DNA from: Ancylobacter sonchi
Lineage (GTDB): Bacteria > Pseudomonadota > Alphaproteobacteria > Rhizobiales > Xanthobacteraceae
DNA length: 64,000 nucleotides
Assembly: GCF_018390695.1 (NCBI RefSeq)
Contig: NZ_JAHBGF010000016.1
Span: forward strand, 62,001-126,000
Reading direction: 5' to 3'
Shown: positions 1 to 10,112 of the stretch, piece after piece
Layout: each line of letters starts with the position of its first letter
How positions within the stretch are numbered: position 1 is the first letter of the stretch
Position numbers and translations under genes: made by a program
The notes under the pieces: model-generated
What the model was told of the DNA's origin: nothing
The model's database searches: none
Seen by the model: only the letters and a program-made list of their open reading frames with translations

Positions 1-247
1 GCTGGCGGCGCTCGTCGACGATGGCGAGAGCGCTCGCCATCACCGGCAGCTCATGCACGCGGTGCGCGCCGCCGGAGGGGCTCTGGGCGTAGAGGTGCTT
101 CTCCAGAATGTCGAACCACCACGCAGTGTCGCTCGCCGCGTCGTAGCTCGACCCCTCGCCGAGATGGCAGCGCGCGGCGCAGAGCAGCGTCGCCGCCCCA
201 GCGGGCAAGGGGGCAGCGGCTTGAGTGGGGGCGCTAGTGGTTGTCAC
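1..247 (-). CDS. SMP-30/gluconolactonase-family sugar lactonase, 3' part cut by window edge
   Basis: Only the first 82 codons are in the window. Read from a GTG at 247, the protein has an Ala/Pro-rich head and then the family opening [10 protein letters not shown], followed by [14 protein letters not shown] and a HRVHELP segment. This is the first beta-propeller blade of SMP-30/gluconolactonase enzymes, and its Glu (in LGEG) is a metal ligand in the family. These enzymes hydrolyse sugar 1,4- or 1,5-lactones. Here the substrate is presumably the pentonolactone made by the dehydrogenase encoded upstream at 2050-2970, giving L-arabonate or D-xylonate. The start overlaps the end of the preceding dehydratase gene by 14 bases, so translation is probably coupled. 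The GTG is the first in-frame start in the overlap; the ribosome site is weak. Confidence 0.82.
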   Translation of the reverse strand, partial: MTTTSAPTQAAAPLPAGAATLLCAARCHLGEGSSYDAASDTAWWFDILEKHLYAQSPSGGAHRVHELPVMASALAIVDERRQ

Positions 248-2039
248 GCGGCATCCCCATGGTCTGGGCGATGCGCTGGTAGCGCACCGCCGGCTCCAGC
301 ACCGCGCCGGTCTCCAGCTGGCCGACGAAACTGCGCTGAATCTCCTGCCAGGGCGTCTGGTGCGCCGGATAGTGGTAGCCGCCGCTCGCCGCCAGCTCCT
401 GCCGGCGCCGTTCCAGTTCTTCCTCGGAAATCAGCATGTTGGCGCTGTTGCGCTTCAGGTCGATGCGCACCCGGTCGCCGGTGCGCAGCAGCGCGAGGCC
501 GCCGCCGACCGCCGCTTCCGGCGAGGCGTTGAGGATGGAGGGCGAACCGGAGGTGCCGGACTGGCGGCCGTCGCCGATGCAGGGCAGCGCATGCACGCCG
601 GCCTTGATGAGGTAATCCGGCGCCCGCATGTTCACCACTTCCGCCGCGCCGGGATAGCCGACCGGACCGGCGCCGCGCATGAACAGCACCGTGTGCTCGT
701 CGATGGTGAGCGCGGGGTCGTCGATGCGGGCGTGGTAGTCCTCCGGCCCGTCGAACACCACCGCGCGACCCTCGAAGGCCTCGGGATCCTCCGGGTTGGA
801 GAGGTAGCGGTCGCGGAACTCCTGCGAGATCACGCTGGTCTTCATGATCGCCGAGGAGAACAGATTGCCGCGCAGTACGCGGAAGCCGGCCCTCTGCTTC
901 AGAGGCGTCTCATAGGGACGGATGACGTTCTCGTCCTCGATGCGCGCTTCGCGGCAATTGTCGCCGAGGGTACGGCCATTGGCCGTCATCGTCTCCTCGA
1001 CGATAAGCCCTTGATTCATCAACTGCTTGACCACCGCCGGCACGCCGCCGGCGTGGTAGTAGTCCTCGCCGAGATATTCGCCCGCCGGCTGGAGGTTGAC
1101 CAGCAGCGGCACCTCCTCGCCATAGGTCTGCCAGTCGTCGATGGTGAGCTCGACCCCGACATGGCGGGCCAGCGCGTTGAGGTGGATCGGCGCGTTGGTG
1201 GAACCGCCGATCGCCGAATTCACCCGGATGGCGTTGAGGAAGGCGTCGCGGGTGAGGATGTCGGAGGGCTTCAAATCCTCATGCACCATCTCGACGATGC
1301 GCAAGCCGGTGCGGTAGGCGACTTCCTGCCGGTCGCGATAGGGCGCCGGGATGGCGGCGGAGCCGGGCAGTTGCATGCCGAGCGCCTCGGCGAGCGAGTT
1401 CATCGTCGTCGCCGTGCCCATCGTATTGCAGTAACCCGTTGACGGCGCTGAGGAAGCTACCAGCTTGACGAAGCCGGCATAGTCGATCTCGCCGGCCGCC
1501 AAGAGCTCGCGCGCCTTCCACACGATGGTGCCCGAGCCGGTGCGCTCGCCCTTGTACCAGCCGTTCAGCATCGGCCCGACCGACAGCGCGATGGCGGGGA
1601 TGTTGACGGTGGCGGCGGCCATCAGCAGCGCCGGGGTGGTCTTGTCGCAACCGATGGTCAGCACCACGCCGTCGAGCGGGTAGCCATAGAGGACTTCCAC
1701 CAGGCCGAGATAGGCGAGGTTGCGGTCGAGGCCGGCGGTGGGGCGCTTGCCGGTCTCCTGGATCGGGTGCACCGGGAACTCGATGGCGATGCCACCGGCC
1801 TCGCGAATGCCCTCGCGGGTGCGCTTGGCGAGCTCGATATGGTGGCGATTGCAAGGGGATAGATCGGATCCGGTCTGGGCGATGCCGATGATCGGGCGCC
1901 CGCTCTGCAGCTCTTCCTGCGACAGGCCGAAATTCAGGTAGCGCTCGAGATAGAGCGCGGTCATGTCGATGTTGTGCGGGTTGTCGAACCAGGCGCGGGA
2001 GCGCAGCTTGCGGTCGGATTTGGGGGCGTTGCCGTGCAT
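234..2039 (-). CDS. xylD: IlvD/Edd-family dehydratase, D-xylonate dehydratase (XylD) type
   Basis: The 601-residue protein belongs to the IlvD/Edd [Fe-S] dehydratases, which remove water from sugar acids to give 2-keto-3-deoxy acids. It resembles Caulobacter XylD along its whole length: [20 protein letters not shown] near the N-terminus, [55 protein letters not shown], and [20 protein letters not shown] near the end. The Cys residues in SPCN, GCDKTT and CNTMG fit the cluster ligands. The start at 2039 is chosen for the GAGGAGAG ribosome site just upstream and for alignment with XylD; a longer in-frame ORF begins inside the previous gene. It lies 10 bases after the sugar dehydrogenase gene and overlaps the lactonase gene. 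Substrate is inferred from similarity. Confidence 0.88.
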   Translation of the reverse strand: MHGNAPKSDRKLRSRAWFDNPHNIDMTALYLERYLNFGLSQEELQSGRPIIGIAQTGSDLSPCNRHHIELAKRTREGIREAGGIAIEFPVHPIQETGKRPTAGLDRNLAYLGLVEVLYGYPLDGVVLTIGCDKTTPALLMAAATVNIPAIALSVGPMLNGWYKGERTGSGTIVWKARELLAAGEIDYAGFVKLVASSAPSTGYCNTMGTATTMNSLAEALGMQLPGSAAIPAPYRDRQEVAYRTGLRIVEMVHEDLKPSDILTRDAFLNAIRVNSAIGGSTNAPIHLNALARHVGVELTIDDWQTYGEEVPLLVNLQPAGEYLGEDYYHAGGVPAVVKQLMNQGLIVEETMTANGRTLGDNCREARIEDENVIRPYETPLKQRAGFRVLRGNLFSSAIMKTSVISQEFRDRYLSNPEDPEAFEGRAVVFDGPEDYHARIDDPALTIDEHTVLFMRGAGPVGYPGAAEVVNMRAPDYLIKAGVHALPCIGDGRQSGTSGSPSILNASPEAAVGGGLALLRTGDRVRIDLKRNSANMLISEEELERRRQELAASGGYHYPAHQTPWQEIQRSFVGQLETGAVLEPAVRYQRIAQTMGMPRDNH

Positions 2040-2049
2040 GATGCTCTCC

Positions 2050-2970
2050 TCAACCTTCGAACGGTTCCACCACGATACGCCGACCGAGCAGGAATGCATC
2101 GGCGACGTGCTGCAGCGGCGACAGGTCGACATCGCTGGCGCGACAGGCGACCAGATCGACGAAGTGTCTGTAAATGCCGGGATATTCGGCTTCCGGTTCT
2201 TCGATCAGCGACTTGCCGTCGAGGAACAGCTTCGAGCCGCCGAGCGACAAGGTGAGTTTTCCCGCCGCCGTCTCGACATGGATGTCCCAGGTCTGCGGGC
2301 CGGTTTGCAGGAAATCGAGCTCGGCGCGGATCGGCACTCCCGAGCTATCGGCGAAATCCAGCGCCGCCTCGATGGGAGCGTCGCGGTTCGCCGGGAAGCC
2401 GAGGGTGGCCTTCGTCAGGAAGAAGGGGTTGGGCAGGATGCGGGTCAGGATCGATAAGGCATTGATTCCAGGATCGAAAACCCCGAGACCGCCGGGCTCG
2501 AAGATCCAGTCCTGGCCGGGATGCCAGACGCGGACATCCTCCTTCCACTCCACCGTGACGGCGCGGGGGGCATGCTCGGCGAGGAAGGCGCGGGCGGGCT
2601 CCACCGCCGGCGCGAAACGCGAGTGCCAGGTGGCGAACAGCGTCCGGCCGGATGCCTGCGCCGCCGCGACCAGCGGAGCCAATTCGCTCACGGTAGCGCC
2701 GGGCGGCTTCTCAAGAAGCACGTGTTTTCCGTAACTTAGCGCCAGCGCCGCCTGCTCGCGGCGCACCTGCGGCGGGGTGCAGAGCGCCACCGCGTCGACC
2801 GCGACGTCGCTCGCCAGCAATTCGTCGAGGCCGGCGAAATGCGGCACGCCCTCCAGCGTGGCGTTGCGGCTGGCGATGGCGACCAGTTCGATCCCCTCCG
2901 TCTTCGCGATGGCGGGGAGGTGCTGGTCGCGGGCGATCTTGCCGAGGCCGACAATGGCGAGACGGATCAT
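2050..2970 (-). CDS. Gfo/Idh/MocA oxidoreductase, probable L-arabinose/D-galactose 1-dehydrogenase
   Basis: This 306-residue NAD(P)-dependent enzyme has an N-terminal Rossmann fold with the nucleotide loop [12 protein letters not shown] (residues 4-15), the family motif LEKPPG near residue 96 and a C-terminal alpha/beta substrate domain. Length and motifs fit the Azospirillum-type L-arabinose 1-dehydrogenase / Pseudomonas-type galactose dehydrogenase group. It would oxidise the sugar at C1 to the lactone, which the neighbouring SMP-30 enzyme opens. The start at 2970 puts the nucleotide-binding loop at the N-terminus, as in the family; an upstream in-frame start at 3063 would add a 31-residue tail reaching into the aldehyde dehydrogenase gene. 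It is part of the same operon, 10 bases before the XylD-type gene. The exact sugar is inferred. Confidence 0.85.
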   Translation of the reverse strand: MIRLAIVGLGKIARDQHLPAIAKTEGIELVAIASRNATLEGVPHFAGLDELLASDVAVDAVALCTPPQVRREQAALALSYGKHVLLEKPPGATVSELAPLVAAAQASGRTLFATWHSRFAPAVEPARAFLAEHAPRAVTVEWKEDVRVWHPGQDWIFEPGGLGVFDPGINALSILTRILPNPFFLTKATLGFPANRDAPIEAALDFADSSGVPIRAELDFLQTGPQTWDIHVETAAGKLTLSLGGSKLFLDGKSLIEEPEAEYPGIYRHFVDLVACRASDVDLSPLQHVADAFLLGRRIVVEPFEG

Positions 2971-3052
2971 GACGCGCTGTCCGATGAGAGCGAAATCGAG
3001 GGCAGTGAGGTGGACGATGCGGCCGATCGGCCGACCGGGATGACCGATGCGA

Positions 3053-4651
3053 TCATCTTCCACCCTCCGACGCGGGCGCCGGCACGATGGTGCCGTCGAG
3101 GAGGCGCGGCAGGCGCAGCGGATTACCGTCCTTCACCGCCGGCGGCAGCAGGGCCTCGGGCAGGTCCTGGTAGCAGACCGGGCGCAAGAAGCGGCGGGTG
3201 GCGAGCGTGCCCACCGAGGTCGAGCGCGGGTCACTGGTCGCCGGGAAGGGGCCGCCATGCACCATGGCGTGGCAGACCTCGACGCCGGTTGGCCAGCCAT
3301 TGGCGAGGATGCGGCCGGCCTTCTCCTCCAGCACCGGCAGCAGCTCGGCCGCCAGCCCATGGTCGGCGGCGTCCAGATGCAGGGTGGCGGTGAGCTGGCC
3401 CTCCACCGCGCGGGCGACACTGAGCATCTCGGCGGCGTCGCGGCAGCGGATCACCAGGGAGGAGGCGCCGAACACCTCGTGCGACAGCGCCTCCCCGGCG
3501 AGGAAGGCGTGGGCGTCCGCGACGAACAGCGCCGGACGGCAGGCATTCGGGCCGCCTTCCCTGCCGCCGCGGGCGATCTCGGCGGCGCCGGCTTCGGCGA
3601 GCGCGGTCACGCCCCTCGCATAGGCACCGGCAATGCCGGGGGTGAGCATGGTGGCGGAGGGCGCCGCCGCCACCGCGGCGCCGGCGCTGGCGAGGAAGCG
3701 GTCGAGCCCGTCGCCCTCGATGGCGATGACGAGCCCCGGATTGGTGCAGAACTGGCCGGCGCCCATGGTCAGCGAGCCGACGAAGGCGGTGCCCAATGCC
3801 TCGGCGCGGGATTCCAGTGCGGCGGGCAGCAGGAACACCGGGTTGATGCTGCTCATCTCCGCATAGACCGGGATCGGCACCGGGCGACGCGCGGCGATGG
3901 CCACCAGAGCGAGGCCGCCCGCGCGGGAGCCGGTAAACCCCACCGCCGCGACGCGCGGATCCGCCACCAGCTCACCGCCGAGTTCGTGCGAGGTGCCGGT
4001 GAGCAGCGAGAACACGCCTTCCGGCAGGCCGGCCTTCGCCACCGCCGCGCGGATGGCGCGGCCCACCAGCTCCGACGTGCCGGGATGGGCGGGATGGCCC
4101 TTGACGATCACCGGACAGCCGGCCGCGAGCGCCGAGGCGGTGTCGCCGCCGGCCACCGAGAAGGCGAGCGGGAAATTCGAGGCGCCGAACACCGCCACCG
4201 GGCCGACGCCGATATGGCGCAGCCGCAGATCGGCGCGCGGCAAGGGCTTGCGCTCGGGGAGCGGAGAATCGAGGCGCGGCTCGTCGGCGCCGCCGGAGCG
4301 GATCCAGCTGGCGAACAGCCGCAGCTGGCCGGTGGTGCGGGCGCGCTCGCCCTGAAGCCGGGCGGCGGGCAGCCCGGTCTCCTGCGACGCCCGCTCGATG
4401 AGCGCGTCGCCGATCGCCTCGATCTCGGCGGCAACGCCGTCGAGGAAGGCCGCGCGGGCTTCCGGTGTCGTCGCGCGGTAAGCGGGGAAAGCGCTCGCGG
4501 CGAGAGCAGCGGCGGCGGCGACATCTGCCGCGCCGGCCTCGACGAAGGCCGGCTCAATCTCGACGGCGCGCGCGGGATCGACGGCGCGGAAGGTCAGGCC
4601 TTCCGTCACCTCGCGCGAACCGATCAGCAGGGCACCGGTGATCATGGTCAT
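3053..4651 (-). CDS. Aldehyde dehydrogenase, probable alpha-ketoglutarate semialdehyde (2,5-dioxovalerate) dehydrogenase
   Basis: The 532-residue protein is an ALDH-superfamily enzyme. It shows the cofactor motif FTGSRAGG, the general-base region [11 protein letters not shown], the nucleophile motif [10 protein letters not shown] and the C-terminal NGWPTGVEV segment. The length and GQFCTNPG motif are typical of the type III KGSA dehydrogenase group. It would oxidise alpha-ketoglutarate semialdehyde to 2-oxoglutarate, the last step of the pentose route. The ATG overlaps the stop of the upstream deoxypentonate dehydratase gene as ATGA, so the two are translationally coupled. A second in-frame ATG lies two codons on. 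Aldehyde specificity is inferred from the operon. Confidence 0.88.
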   Translation of the reverse strand: MTMITGALLIGSREVTEGLTFRAVDPARAVEIEPAFVEAGAADVAAAAALAASAFPAYRATTPEARAAFLDGVAAEIEAIGDALIERASQETGLPAARLQGERARTTGQLRLFASWIRSGGADEPRLDSPLPERKPLPRADLRLRHIGVGPVAVFGASNFPLAFSVAGGDTASALAAGCPVIVKGHPAHPGTSELVGRAIRAAVAKAGLPEGVFSLLTGTSHELGGELVADPRVAAVGFTGSRAGGLALVAIAARRPVPIPVYAEMSSINPVFLLPAALESRAEALGTAFVGSLTMGAGQFCTNPGLVIAIEGDGLDRFLASAGAAVAAAPSATMLTPGIAGAYARGVTALAEAGAAEIARGGREGGPNACRPALFVADAHAFLAGEALSHEVFGASSLVIRCRDAAEMLSVARAVEGQLTATLHLDAADHGLAAELLPVLEEKAGRILANGWPTGVEVCHAMVHGGPFPATSDPRSTSVGTLATRRFLRPVCYQDLPEALLPPAVKDGNPLRLPRLLDGTIVPAPASEGGR

Positions 4652-5580
4652 TTTCCCCAGCTCAACACCACGGGATCGAGCGTGCGCGCGATCTCGATCA
4701 ACCCGGCGCGGGTGGCGGGATGCACCGGCGGCAGCGGCGCACGCAGCGTGTCATGGGCGATGACGCCGCCTTCCTTCATCAGGATCTTGCACGCCGCGAG
4801 GCCGGTCTGGCGGTTCTCGTAATTGATCAGCGGCAGCCAGCGGGCATAGGCGGCCACCGCCGCTGCGCGGTCGCCGGCGACATAGGGATCGATGATCTGG
4901 CGGATGCCGTCCGGATAGCCGCCACCGGTCATGGCGCCGGTGGCGCCGGCGTCGAGATCGGCCATCAGGGTGATGGCCTCCTCGCCGTCCCACGGCCCCT
5001 CGATGGCGTCGCCGCCGGCCTCGATCAGCGCCCGCAGCTTGCCCGCCGCGCCGGGCACCTCGATCTTGAAATAGGCGAGCTGCTCGATCTCCTTCGCCAT
5101 CTTCGCCAGGAAGGGCACGGAGAGCGGGGTGCCGGCGACCGGGGCGTCCTGCACCATGATCGGGATATCCACCGCGTCCGACACGCCGCGATAGAAATCG
5201 TAGATCGCCGGCTCCGGCACCCGGAAGGTGGCACCGTGATAGGGCGGCATGATCATCACCATCGCCGCGCCCATCTCCTGCGCCCGCTTCGAGCGCTCGG
5301 CGCAGACGAAGGTGGAGAAATGCGTGGTGGTGACGATCACCGGCACCCGGCCGGCGACATGCTCCAGCACGGTGCGCATGACGAGGTCGCGCTCGTCGTC
5401 GGTGAGCACGAACTGCTCGGAGAAATTGGCGAGGATGCACAGGCCGTGCGAGCCGCCGTCGATCATGCAGTCGATGGCGCGCTTCTGTCCCTCGAGGTCG
5501 AGCCGGCCATCGGCATCGAACACGGTCGGGGCGACCGGGAAGACGCCTTTATAGGGACGGGCGGCGGAAGTCGTGGTCAT
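4648..5580 (-). CDS. DapA/NAL-family 2-keto-3-deoxypentonate dehydratase (L-KDA dehydratase type)
   Basis: This 310-residue TIM-barrel protein of the dihydrodipicolinate synthase/N-acetylneuraminate lyase superfamily matches the length of L-2-keto-3-deoxyarabonate dehydratase (AraD). The Schiff-base lysine lies in AYFKIEVPG. Two classic DapA features are changed: the usual GTTGE loop reads NFSEQ, and the proton-relay Tyr site reads IMVQDAP instead of YNVP. Both changes argue for a dehydratase rather than DHDPS. It would convert 2-keto-3-deoxypentonate to alpha-ketoglutarate semialdehyde for the next enzyme. 5-Dehydro-4-deoxyglucarate dehydratase is an alternative, but the neighbours favour the pentose route. 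It is coupled to the aldehyde dehydrogenase gene by an ATGA overlap. Confidence 0.85.
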   Translation of the reverse strand: MTTTSAARPYKGVFPVAPTVFDADGRLDLEGQKRAIDCMIDGGSHGLCILANFSEQFVLTDDERDLVMRTVLEHVAGRVPVIVTTTHFSTFVCAERSKRAQEMGAAMVMIMPPYHGATFRVPEPAIYDFYRGVSDAVDIPIMVQDAPVAGTPLSVPFLAKMAKEIEQLAYFKIEVPGAAGKLRALIEAGGDAIEGPWDGEEAITLMADLDAGATGAMTGGGYPDGIRQIIDPYVAGDRAAAVAAYARWLPLINYENRQTGLAACKILMKEGGVIAHDTLRAPLPPVHPATRAGLIEIARTLDPVVLSWGK

Positions 5581-5639
5581 CGGGCAACCTCAAGCGGATC
5601 GATGCGAACAGGGGTCGGCAGGTCGGCAGTGCAAACGGG

Positions 5640-7397
5640 TCAATGGTTGTCGCGCGGCACCGGCGAACCGGAGCGACCGACCAGGAAGTCGAAATCGGCG
5701 CCGCGATCGGCCTGCAGCACGTGGTCGATATAGAGGCGCTGGTAGCCGCGCACGGCGTGGGGCTCCGGCGCCACCCACGCGGCGCGGCGAGCCGCGAGCT
5801 CGGCCTCCTCCACATGCAGGTGCAGCGAGCGGGCGGGCACGTCGAGGGTGATGAGGTCGCCGTTCTTCACCAAGGCGAGGGGGCCGCCGGCGGTCGCCTC
5901 GGGAGCGACGTGCAGCACCACCGTGCCATAGGCGGTGCCGGACATGCGGGCATCGGAGATGCGGATCATGTCGCGCACGCCCTGGCGCAGGAGCTTAGCC
6001 GGCAAAGGCATGTTGCCGACCTCCGCCATGCCGGGATAGCCCTTCGGCCCGCAATGCTTCAGCACCATGATGCAGGAGGCGTCGATGTCGAGGTCCTCGT
6101 CGTTCACCGCGTGGTGCATCTCCTCGACGCTCTCGAAGACGACGGCGCGGCCGGTATGGCGCATCAGTTCGGGCGAAGCCGCCGACGGCTTGATGACGGC
6201 GCCATCCGGCGCGAGGTTGCCGGTGAGGATGGCGATGCCGGCCTCTTCCTTGAACGGCGCCTCGAACGGGGTGATGACCTCGGCGTTCCAGTTCGGCGCC
6301 TGCGCGACGTTCTCCCACAAAGTGCGGCCATTGGCGGTGCGGGCGTCCTTGTGCAGCAGGCCGCGCTCACCGAGCGCACGCAGCACGGCGGGCAGGCCGC
6401 CGGCATAGTAGAAATCCTCCATCAGGAAGCGACCGGACGGCATCAGGTCGACGAGACAATGGATGTCGCGGCCGAGGCGGTCGAAATCCTCGAGGGTGAG
6501 GTCGACGCCGATGCGGCCGGCGATGGCCAGCAGGTGGACGACGGCATTGGTGGAGCCGCCTATCGCCGCCAGCGTGCGGATGGCGTTCTCGAAGGCGTCG
6601 CGGGTGAGGATGTCGGAGGGCTTCAGGTCCTCATGCACCATCTCGACGATGCGGCGGCCGGCCATGCGGGCGAGCAAGGCGCGGCGGGCGTCGGCGGCGG
6701 GAATGGCGGCGTTCTCCGGCAGGCCGATGCCGAGCGCTTCCACCATCGAGGCCATGGTCGAGGCGGTGCCCATGGTCATGCAGGAGCCGGCCGAGCGATT
6801 CATGCCGGCCTCCGCCGCGTGAAACTCCTCCAGCGTCACCTCGCCGGCGCGCAGCTGCTCGCTCATCGAGATGATGTTGGTGCCGGATCCGATGATCTGG
6901 CCGCGATAGACGCCGCGCAATTGCGGGCCGCCGGAGACGCCGATGGCGGGGAGATCGGCGGAAGCGGCGCCCATCAAGAGGGCCGGGGTAGTCTTGTCGC
7001 AGCCCATCAGCAGCACCACGCCATCGAGGGGATGGGCGCGGATCGCCTCCTCGACATCCATCGAGGCGAGATTGCGGAACAGCATGGCGGTGGGGCGCAT
7101 CGTCACCTCGCCGAGCGAGGAGACCGGGAATTCCAGAGGATAGCCGCCGGCATCCAGCACGCCGCGCCGCACATGCTCGGCGAGGTCGCGGAAATGGATG
7201 TTGCAGGGGGTGAGCTCGGACCAGGTGTTGCAGATGCCGATCACCGGGCGGCCGTCGAACTGGTCCTGCGGCGTGCCGGAGTTCTTCAGGAACGAGCGGT
7301 AGTAGAAGCCCATCTTGTCCTGGCGGCCGAACCACGCCTGGCTACGCAGGGTCTTCTTGCTGCGCGAAGTCTTCTTGTTGTCTGTCTCGTCGCTCAT
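5640..7397 (-). CDS. IlvD/Edd-family dehydratase, L-arabonate dehydratase type
   Basis: The 585-residue protein is a second IlvD/Edd [Fe-S] dehydratase, clearly distinct from the XylD-like one. It resembles the Rhizobium L-arabinonate dehydratase throughout: [90 protein letters not shown] and ISDARMSGTAYGTVVLH. The ligand-type Cys residues in TPCN, GCDKTT and GSCMTMG are present. It would convert L-arabonate to L-2-keto-3-deoxyarabonate. It starts 12 bases after the GntR gene and ends 59 bases before the dehydratase gene that takes its product. Related family members accept several sugar acids, so specificity is an inference. Confidence 0.87.
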   Translation of the reverse strand: MSDETDNKKTSRSKKTLRSQAWFGRQDKMGFYYRSFLKNSGTPQDQFDGRPVIGICNTWSELTPCNIHFRDLAEHVRRGVLDAGGYPLEFPVSSLGEVTMRPTAMLFRNLASMDVEEAIRAHPLDGVVLLMGCDKTTPALLMGAASADLPAIGVSGGPQLRGVYRGQIIGSGTNIISMSEQLRAGEVTLEEFHAAEAGMNRSAGSCMTMGTASTMASMVEALGIGLPENAAIPAADARRALLARMAGRRIVEMVHEDLKPSDILTRDAFENAIRTLAAIGGSTNAVVHLLAIAGRIGVDLTLEDFDRLGRDIHCLVDLMPSGRFLMEDFYYAGGLPAVLRALGERGLLHKDARTANGRTLWENVAQAPNWNAEVITPFEAPFKEEAGIAILTGNLAPDGAVIKPSAASPELMRHTGRAVVFESVEEMHHAVNDEDLDIDASCIMVLKHCGPKGYPGMAEVGNMPLPAKLLRQGVRDMIRISDARMSGTAYGTVVLHVAPEATAGGPLALVKNGDLITLDVPARSLHLHVEEAELAARRAAWVAPEPHAVRGYQRLYIDHVLQADRGADFDFLVGRSGSPVPRDNH

Positions 7398-7409
7398 CCC
7401 GGCACCCGT

Positions 7410-8132
7410 TCAGCCCGCCGCGCCGTGGCGGCGCAGGCCATTGAAGATCACATGCGTCATCGCCGCGCCGGCCGCCTCGGCATCCTTGTCGGCGATGGCC
7501 TCGACGATGCGCTCATGCGCGACCACCGCGACGTCGCGCTCGCGCGCATCCGCCGGGGCGGAGAGCACGAAGGAAGCCCGCAGCGCCGCCTCGATCACCG
7601 CGCCGATGGAGCGCATGAACGGGTTGCCGGAGGCGTTGGCGATGGCGATGTGCAAGGCGAGGTCGCCCTCGGCGAAACCCTCGGAGGCGCCGGGCTCCTC
7701 GCCCATGCGGGCGACGGCGACGCGCATCAGTTCGAGGTCTTCCTCGGTGCGGCGCTCGGCGGCGAGCGCGGCCGCGCGGGGTTCAACCGCCAACCGGATC
7801 TCAGCGAGGTCGCGCAGGAAGCGGCGGTCGATGCCGGCATCGAGATGCCAGGCGAGCACGTCCGGATCGAACATGTTCCACGCCGAGCGCTCGCGCACCA
7901 CGGTGCCGACGCGCGCCTTGGTGGACAAAAGCCCCTTGGCGACCAGCGTCTTGACGCTCTCGCGCAGCACCGGGCGGGAGACGCCGAACAGCAGCGTCAG
8001 CTCGGCGTCGCCCGGCAGCTTCGCCCCCTCGCCATAGCGGCCGGCGATGATGTCGATGCCGATGGTGCGCGCCACCTCGGCATGGTTGGAATGGCCGCGG
8101 CGGGCGGGGATGACGATGATCCGGGAATTCAT
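7410..8132 (-). CDS. GntR/FadR-subfamily transcriptional regulator
   Basis: This 240-residue regulator has an N-terminal winged helix (residues about 15-80; GEGAKLPGDAELTLLFGVSR, then RPVLRESVKTLVAKGLL) and a C-terminal all-helical FCD effector domain with the metal-binding pattern of FadR relatives (DLALHIAIANASGNP and VVAHERIVEAI). The ATG overlaps the yjfF stop as ATGA, which fixes the start; the long in-frame ORF running back into yjfF is not one protein. Its place between the importer and the catabolic genes suggests that it represses the operon and is released by a pathway intermediate. The palindrome at 13259-13275 is the best candidate site. Confidence 0.9.
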   Translation of the reverse strand: MNSRIIVIPARRGHSNHAEVARTIGIDIIAGRYGEGAKLPGDAELTLLFGVSRPVLRESVKTLVAKGLLSTKARVGTVVRERSAWNMFDPDVLAWHLDAGIDRRFLRDLAEIRLAVEPRAAALAAERRTEEDLELMRVAVARMGEEPGASEGFAEGDLALHIAIANASGNPFMRSIGAVIEAALRASFVLSAPADARERDVAVVAHERIVEAIADKDAEAAGAAMTHVIFNGLRRHGAAG

Positions 8133-9121
8133 GCGTGGGCGCCTCCGGTCGCGTGACGGCGCGAACGCCGCGCCAACCCCAGCGTAACCTGCTGGAAACC
8201 GATGAAGGCAAACAGCAACAGCCCGGTGGCGATCTTCGCCCACCAGCTCGACAGCGAGCCGTCGAACGAGATGTAGGTCTGGATCAATCCCTGGATCAGC
8301 ACGCCGACGAAGGTGCCGAACACGAAGCCGTAGCCGCCGGACAACAGCGTGCCGCCGATCACCACTGCCGCGATGGCGTCGAGCTCCACCCCCACCGCCG
8401 ACAGCGAGTAGCCGGACGAGGTGTAGAGCGAGAACACGATGCCCGACAGACCGGCCAGCGCGCTCGACAGCGTGTAGATCAGCACGGTGGTGCGGGTGAC
8501 GTTCACCCCCATCAGCGCGGTGGAGACCCGCGAGCCGCCGAGCGCATAGACATTGGCGCCGAACCGGGTGAGGTGCAAAAGCACCATGCCGCCGAGGACG
8601 ACGAGGATCATGATCATCGCCGGCACGGTGAGCCGGGCGCCGCCGGGCAGCCGCAGCGCCTGCTCGGCGAGGTGGGAATAGAGATCGGCGGTGATCGGGA
8701 TCGATTCCGTCGACATCAGGAAGCTGGCGCCGCGCGCGAGGAACATGCCGGCCAGCGTGACGATGAAGGGCGGCAGCTCGAAATATTCGATCGCCGCGCC
8801 CATCGCCGCGCCGAACAGCGCCGAGATCACCAGGACAGCCAAGAAGGCGGCGAGCGGCGGCACGCCCCAGCGCTCGATGGCGATGGCGAGGAACACGGTG
8901 GAAAAACCGATCACCGAGCCGACCGACAGATCGATGCCGCCGGAGATGATGACGAAGGTCATGCCCACCGCGACGATGCCGAGAAAGGCGTTGTCGGTGA
9001 ACAGGTTCATCACCACCCGCAGCGAGGCGAAGTTCGGGAAGGTGAGCGAGCAGACCAGGAAGCCGATCAGGAACACCGCCGTGGTGGCGGCGACCGGCAG
9101 GAGACGGCTGGTGGCGTTCAT
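8129..9121 (-). CDS. yjfF: Sugar ABC transporter permease YjfF
   Basis: The 330-residue membrane protein is a BPD_transp_2-type permease with about nine hydrophobic segments and the hallmark SGGIDLSVGSVIGFS. It is close to E. coli YjfF in length and sequence (TDNAFLGIVAVGMTFVIISG near the N-terminus, GVELDAIAAVVIGGTLLSGG, and GLIQTYISFDGSLSSWW near the end). It pairs with YtfT as the membrane channel of the YtfQRT-YjfF importer, which takes furanose forms of galactose and arabinose in E. coli. ATGA overlaps join it to ytfT upstream and gntR downstream. Confidence 0.93.
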   Translation of the reverse strand: MNATSRLLPVAATTAVFLIGFLVCSLTFPNFASLRVVMNLFTDNAFLGIVAVGMTFVIISGGIDLSVGSVIGFSTVFLAIAIERWGVPPLAAFLAVLVISALFGAAMGAAIEYFELPPFIVTLAGMFLARGASFLMSTESIPITADLYSHLAEQALRLPGGARLTVPAMIMILVVLGGMVLLHLTRFGANVYALGGSRVSTALMGVNVTRTTVLIYTLSSALAGLSGIVFSLYTSSGYSLSAVGVELDAIAAVVIGGTLLSGGYGFVFGTFVGVLIQGLIQTYISFDGSLSSWWAKIATGLLLFAFIGFQQVTLGLARRSRRHATGGAHA

Positions 9122-10101
9122 GCGCGCCTCCCGAACAGGTTGGAACCGAGGCCGGCAAGGCGCGGCGACTGGGCGAGCAGCACGGCGAGCACCACCACCG
9201 CCTTGACCACGAGGTTGGTCTCGGGCGGGAAGCCGGACAGCAGGATGCCGGTGTTCATCGCCTGGATGATGAGGGCGCCGACCACCGCCAGCACCAGCGA
9301 GAAGCGCCCGCCGAAGAGCGAGGTGCCGCCGATCACCACCGCCAGGATGGCGTCGAGCTCCAGCCACAGGCCGGCATTATTGGCATCGGCGCCGAGGATG
9401 TCGGCGGCGGCCACCACGCCGGCGATGGCGGCGCACAGCCCGCACCAGGCATAGACCGCGAGCGTGATCAGCCGCGTGCCGACGCCGGCCAGCGCGGCGG
9501 CACGGGCATTGCCGCCGGTCGCCTCGATGAGCAGGCCGAGCGCGGTGCCGCGCACGATGAGCAGCGTCAGCGCCAGCAGAGCCAGGGTGATGACGATCGG
9601 GGTGGGCAGGCCGAGCACCGAGCCGCCGCCGAGAAAGGCAAGCTCCGGCGAGGTGAAGGTGACGATCCGGCCCTCGGTGATCAATTGGGCGATGCCGCGC
9701 CCGGCCACCATCAGGATCAGCGTGGCGACGATGGGCTGGATGCCGAGCACCGCCACCAGGAAGCCGTTCCACAGGCCACAGGCGAGGCCGGCGCCGAGCG
9801 CGGCGGCGAGCACCACGGGCAGCGGGTAGCTGTCGGCGAGGCTGGCGGCGATGGCGCCGCAGATCGCCATCACCGCACCGACCGACAGGTCGATGCCGCG
9901 CATGGCGATGACCAGCACCATGCCGAGCGACAGGATCGCCACCGGCGCGCCGCGGTTGAGCACGTCGATCAGGCTGCCGAACAGGCGGCCATCCTGCAGG
10001 CGGATGTCGAAGAACTGCGGCGACACCACCCAGTTGATGGCGAGGATGACGAGCAGGGCCACCACTTGCGAGGTGCCGACGCGGGGAAGGCGAAGCGACA
10101 T
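9118..10101 (-). CDS. ytfT: Sugar ABC transporter permease YtfT
   Basis: This 327-residue BPD_transp_2-type permease carries RGIDLSVGAVMAICGA, the segment LILMVAGRGIAQLITEG and GLWLELDAILAVVIGGTSLF, all matching E. coli YtfT. It forms the second half of the importer channel. The start at 10101 has a GAGGGAGGGG ribosome site directly upstream and lies 11 bases after ytfR. The C-terminus overlaps the yjfF start by four bases. Confidence 0.93.
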   Translation of the reverse strand: MSLRLPRVGTSQVVALLVILAINWVVSPQFFDIRLQDGRLFGSLIDVLNRGAPVAILSLGMVLVIAMRGIDLSVGAVMAICGAIAASLADSYPLPVVLAAALGAGLACGLWNGFLVAVLGIQPIVATLILMVAGRGIAQLITEGRIVTFTSPELAFLGGGSVLGLPTPIVITLALLALTLLIVRGTALGLLIEATGGNARAAALAGVGTRLITLAVYAWCGLCAAIAGVVAAADILGADANNAGLWLELDAILAVVIGGTSLFGGRFSLVLAVVGALIIQAMNTGILLSGFPPETNLVVKAVVVLAVLLAQSPRLAGLGSNLFGRRA

Positions 10102-10112
10102 GATCCCCTCCC

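Noticed and set aside
4648-5580. Dihydrodipicolinate synthase (dapA)
   Set aside because: The Tyr motif YN and the GTTGE loop of DHDPS are changed, and the gene is inside a pentose operon.
5640-7397. Dihydroxy-acid dehydratase (ilvD) of branched-chain amino acid synthesis
   Set aside because: The sequence follows sugar-acid dehydratases, not IlvD, and the neighbours are sugar import and oxidation genes.
5643-8156. 837-residue plus-strand ORF across the arabonate dehydratase and GntR genes
   Set aside because: Antisense shadow; His/Arg/Gly-rich with no domain, while the minus strand has full-length recognised genes.
7410-9158. Apparent fusion of a permease and GntR regulator in one 582-residue ORF
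   Set aside because: The upstream part is an alternate frame of yjfF. The true GntR start overlaps the yjfF stop as ATGA.
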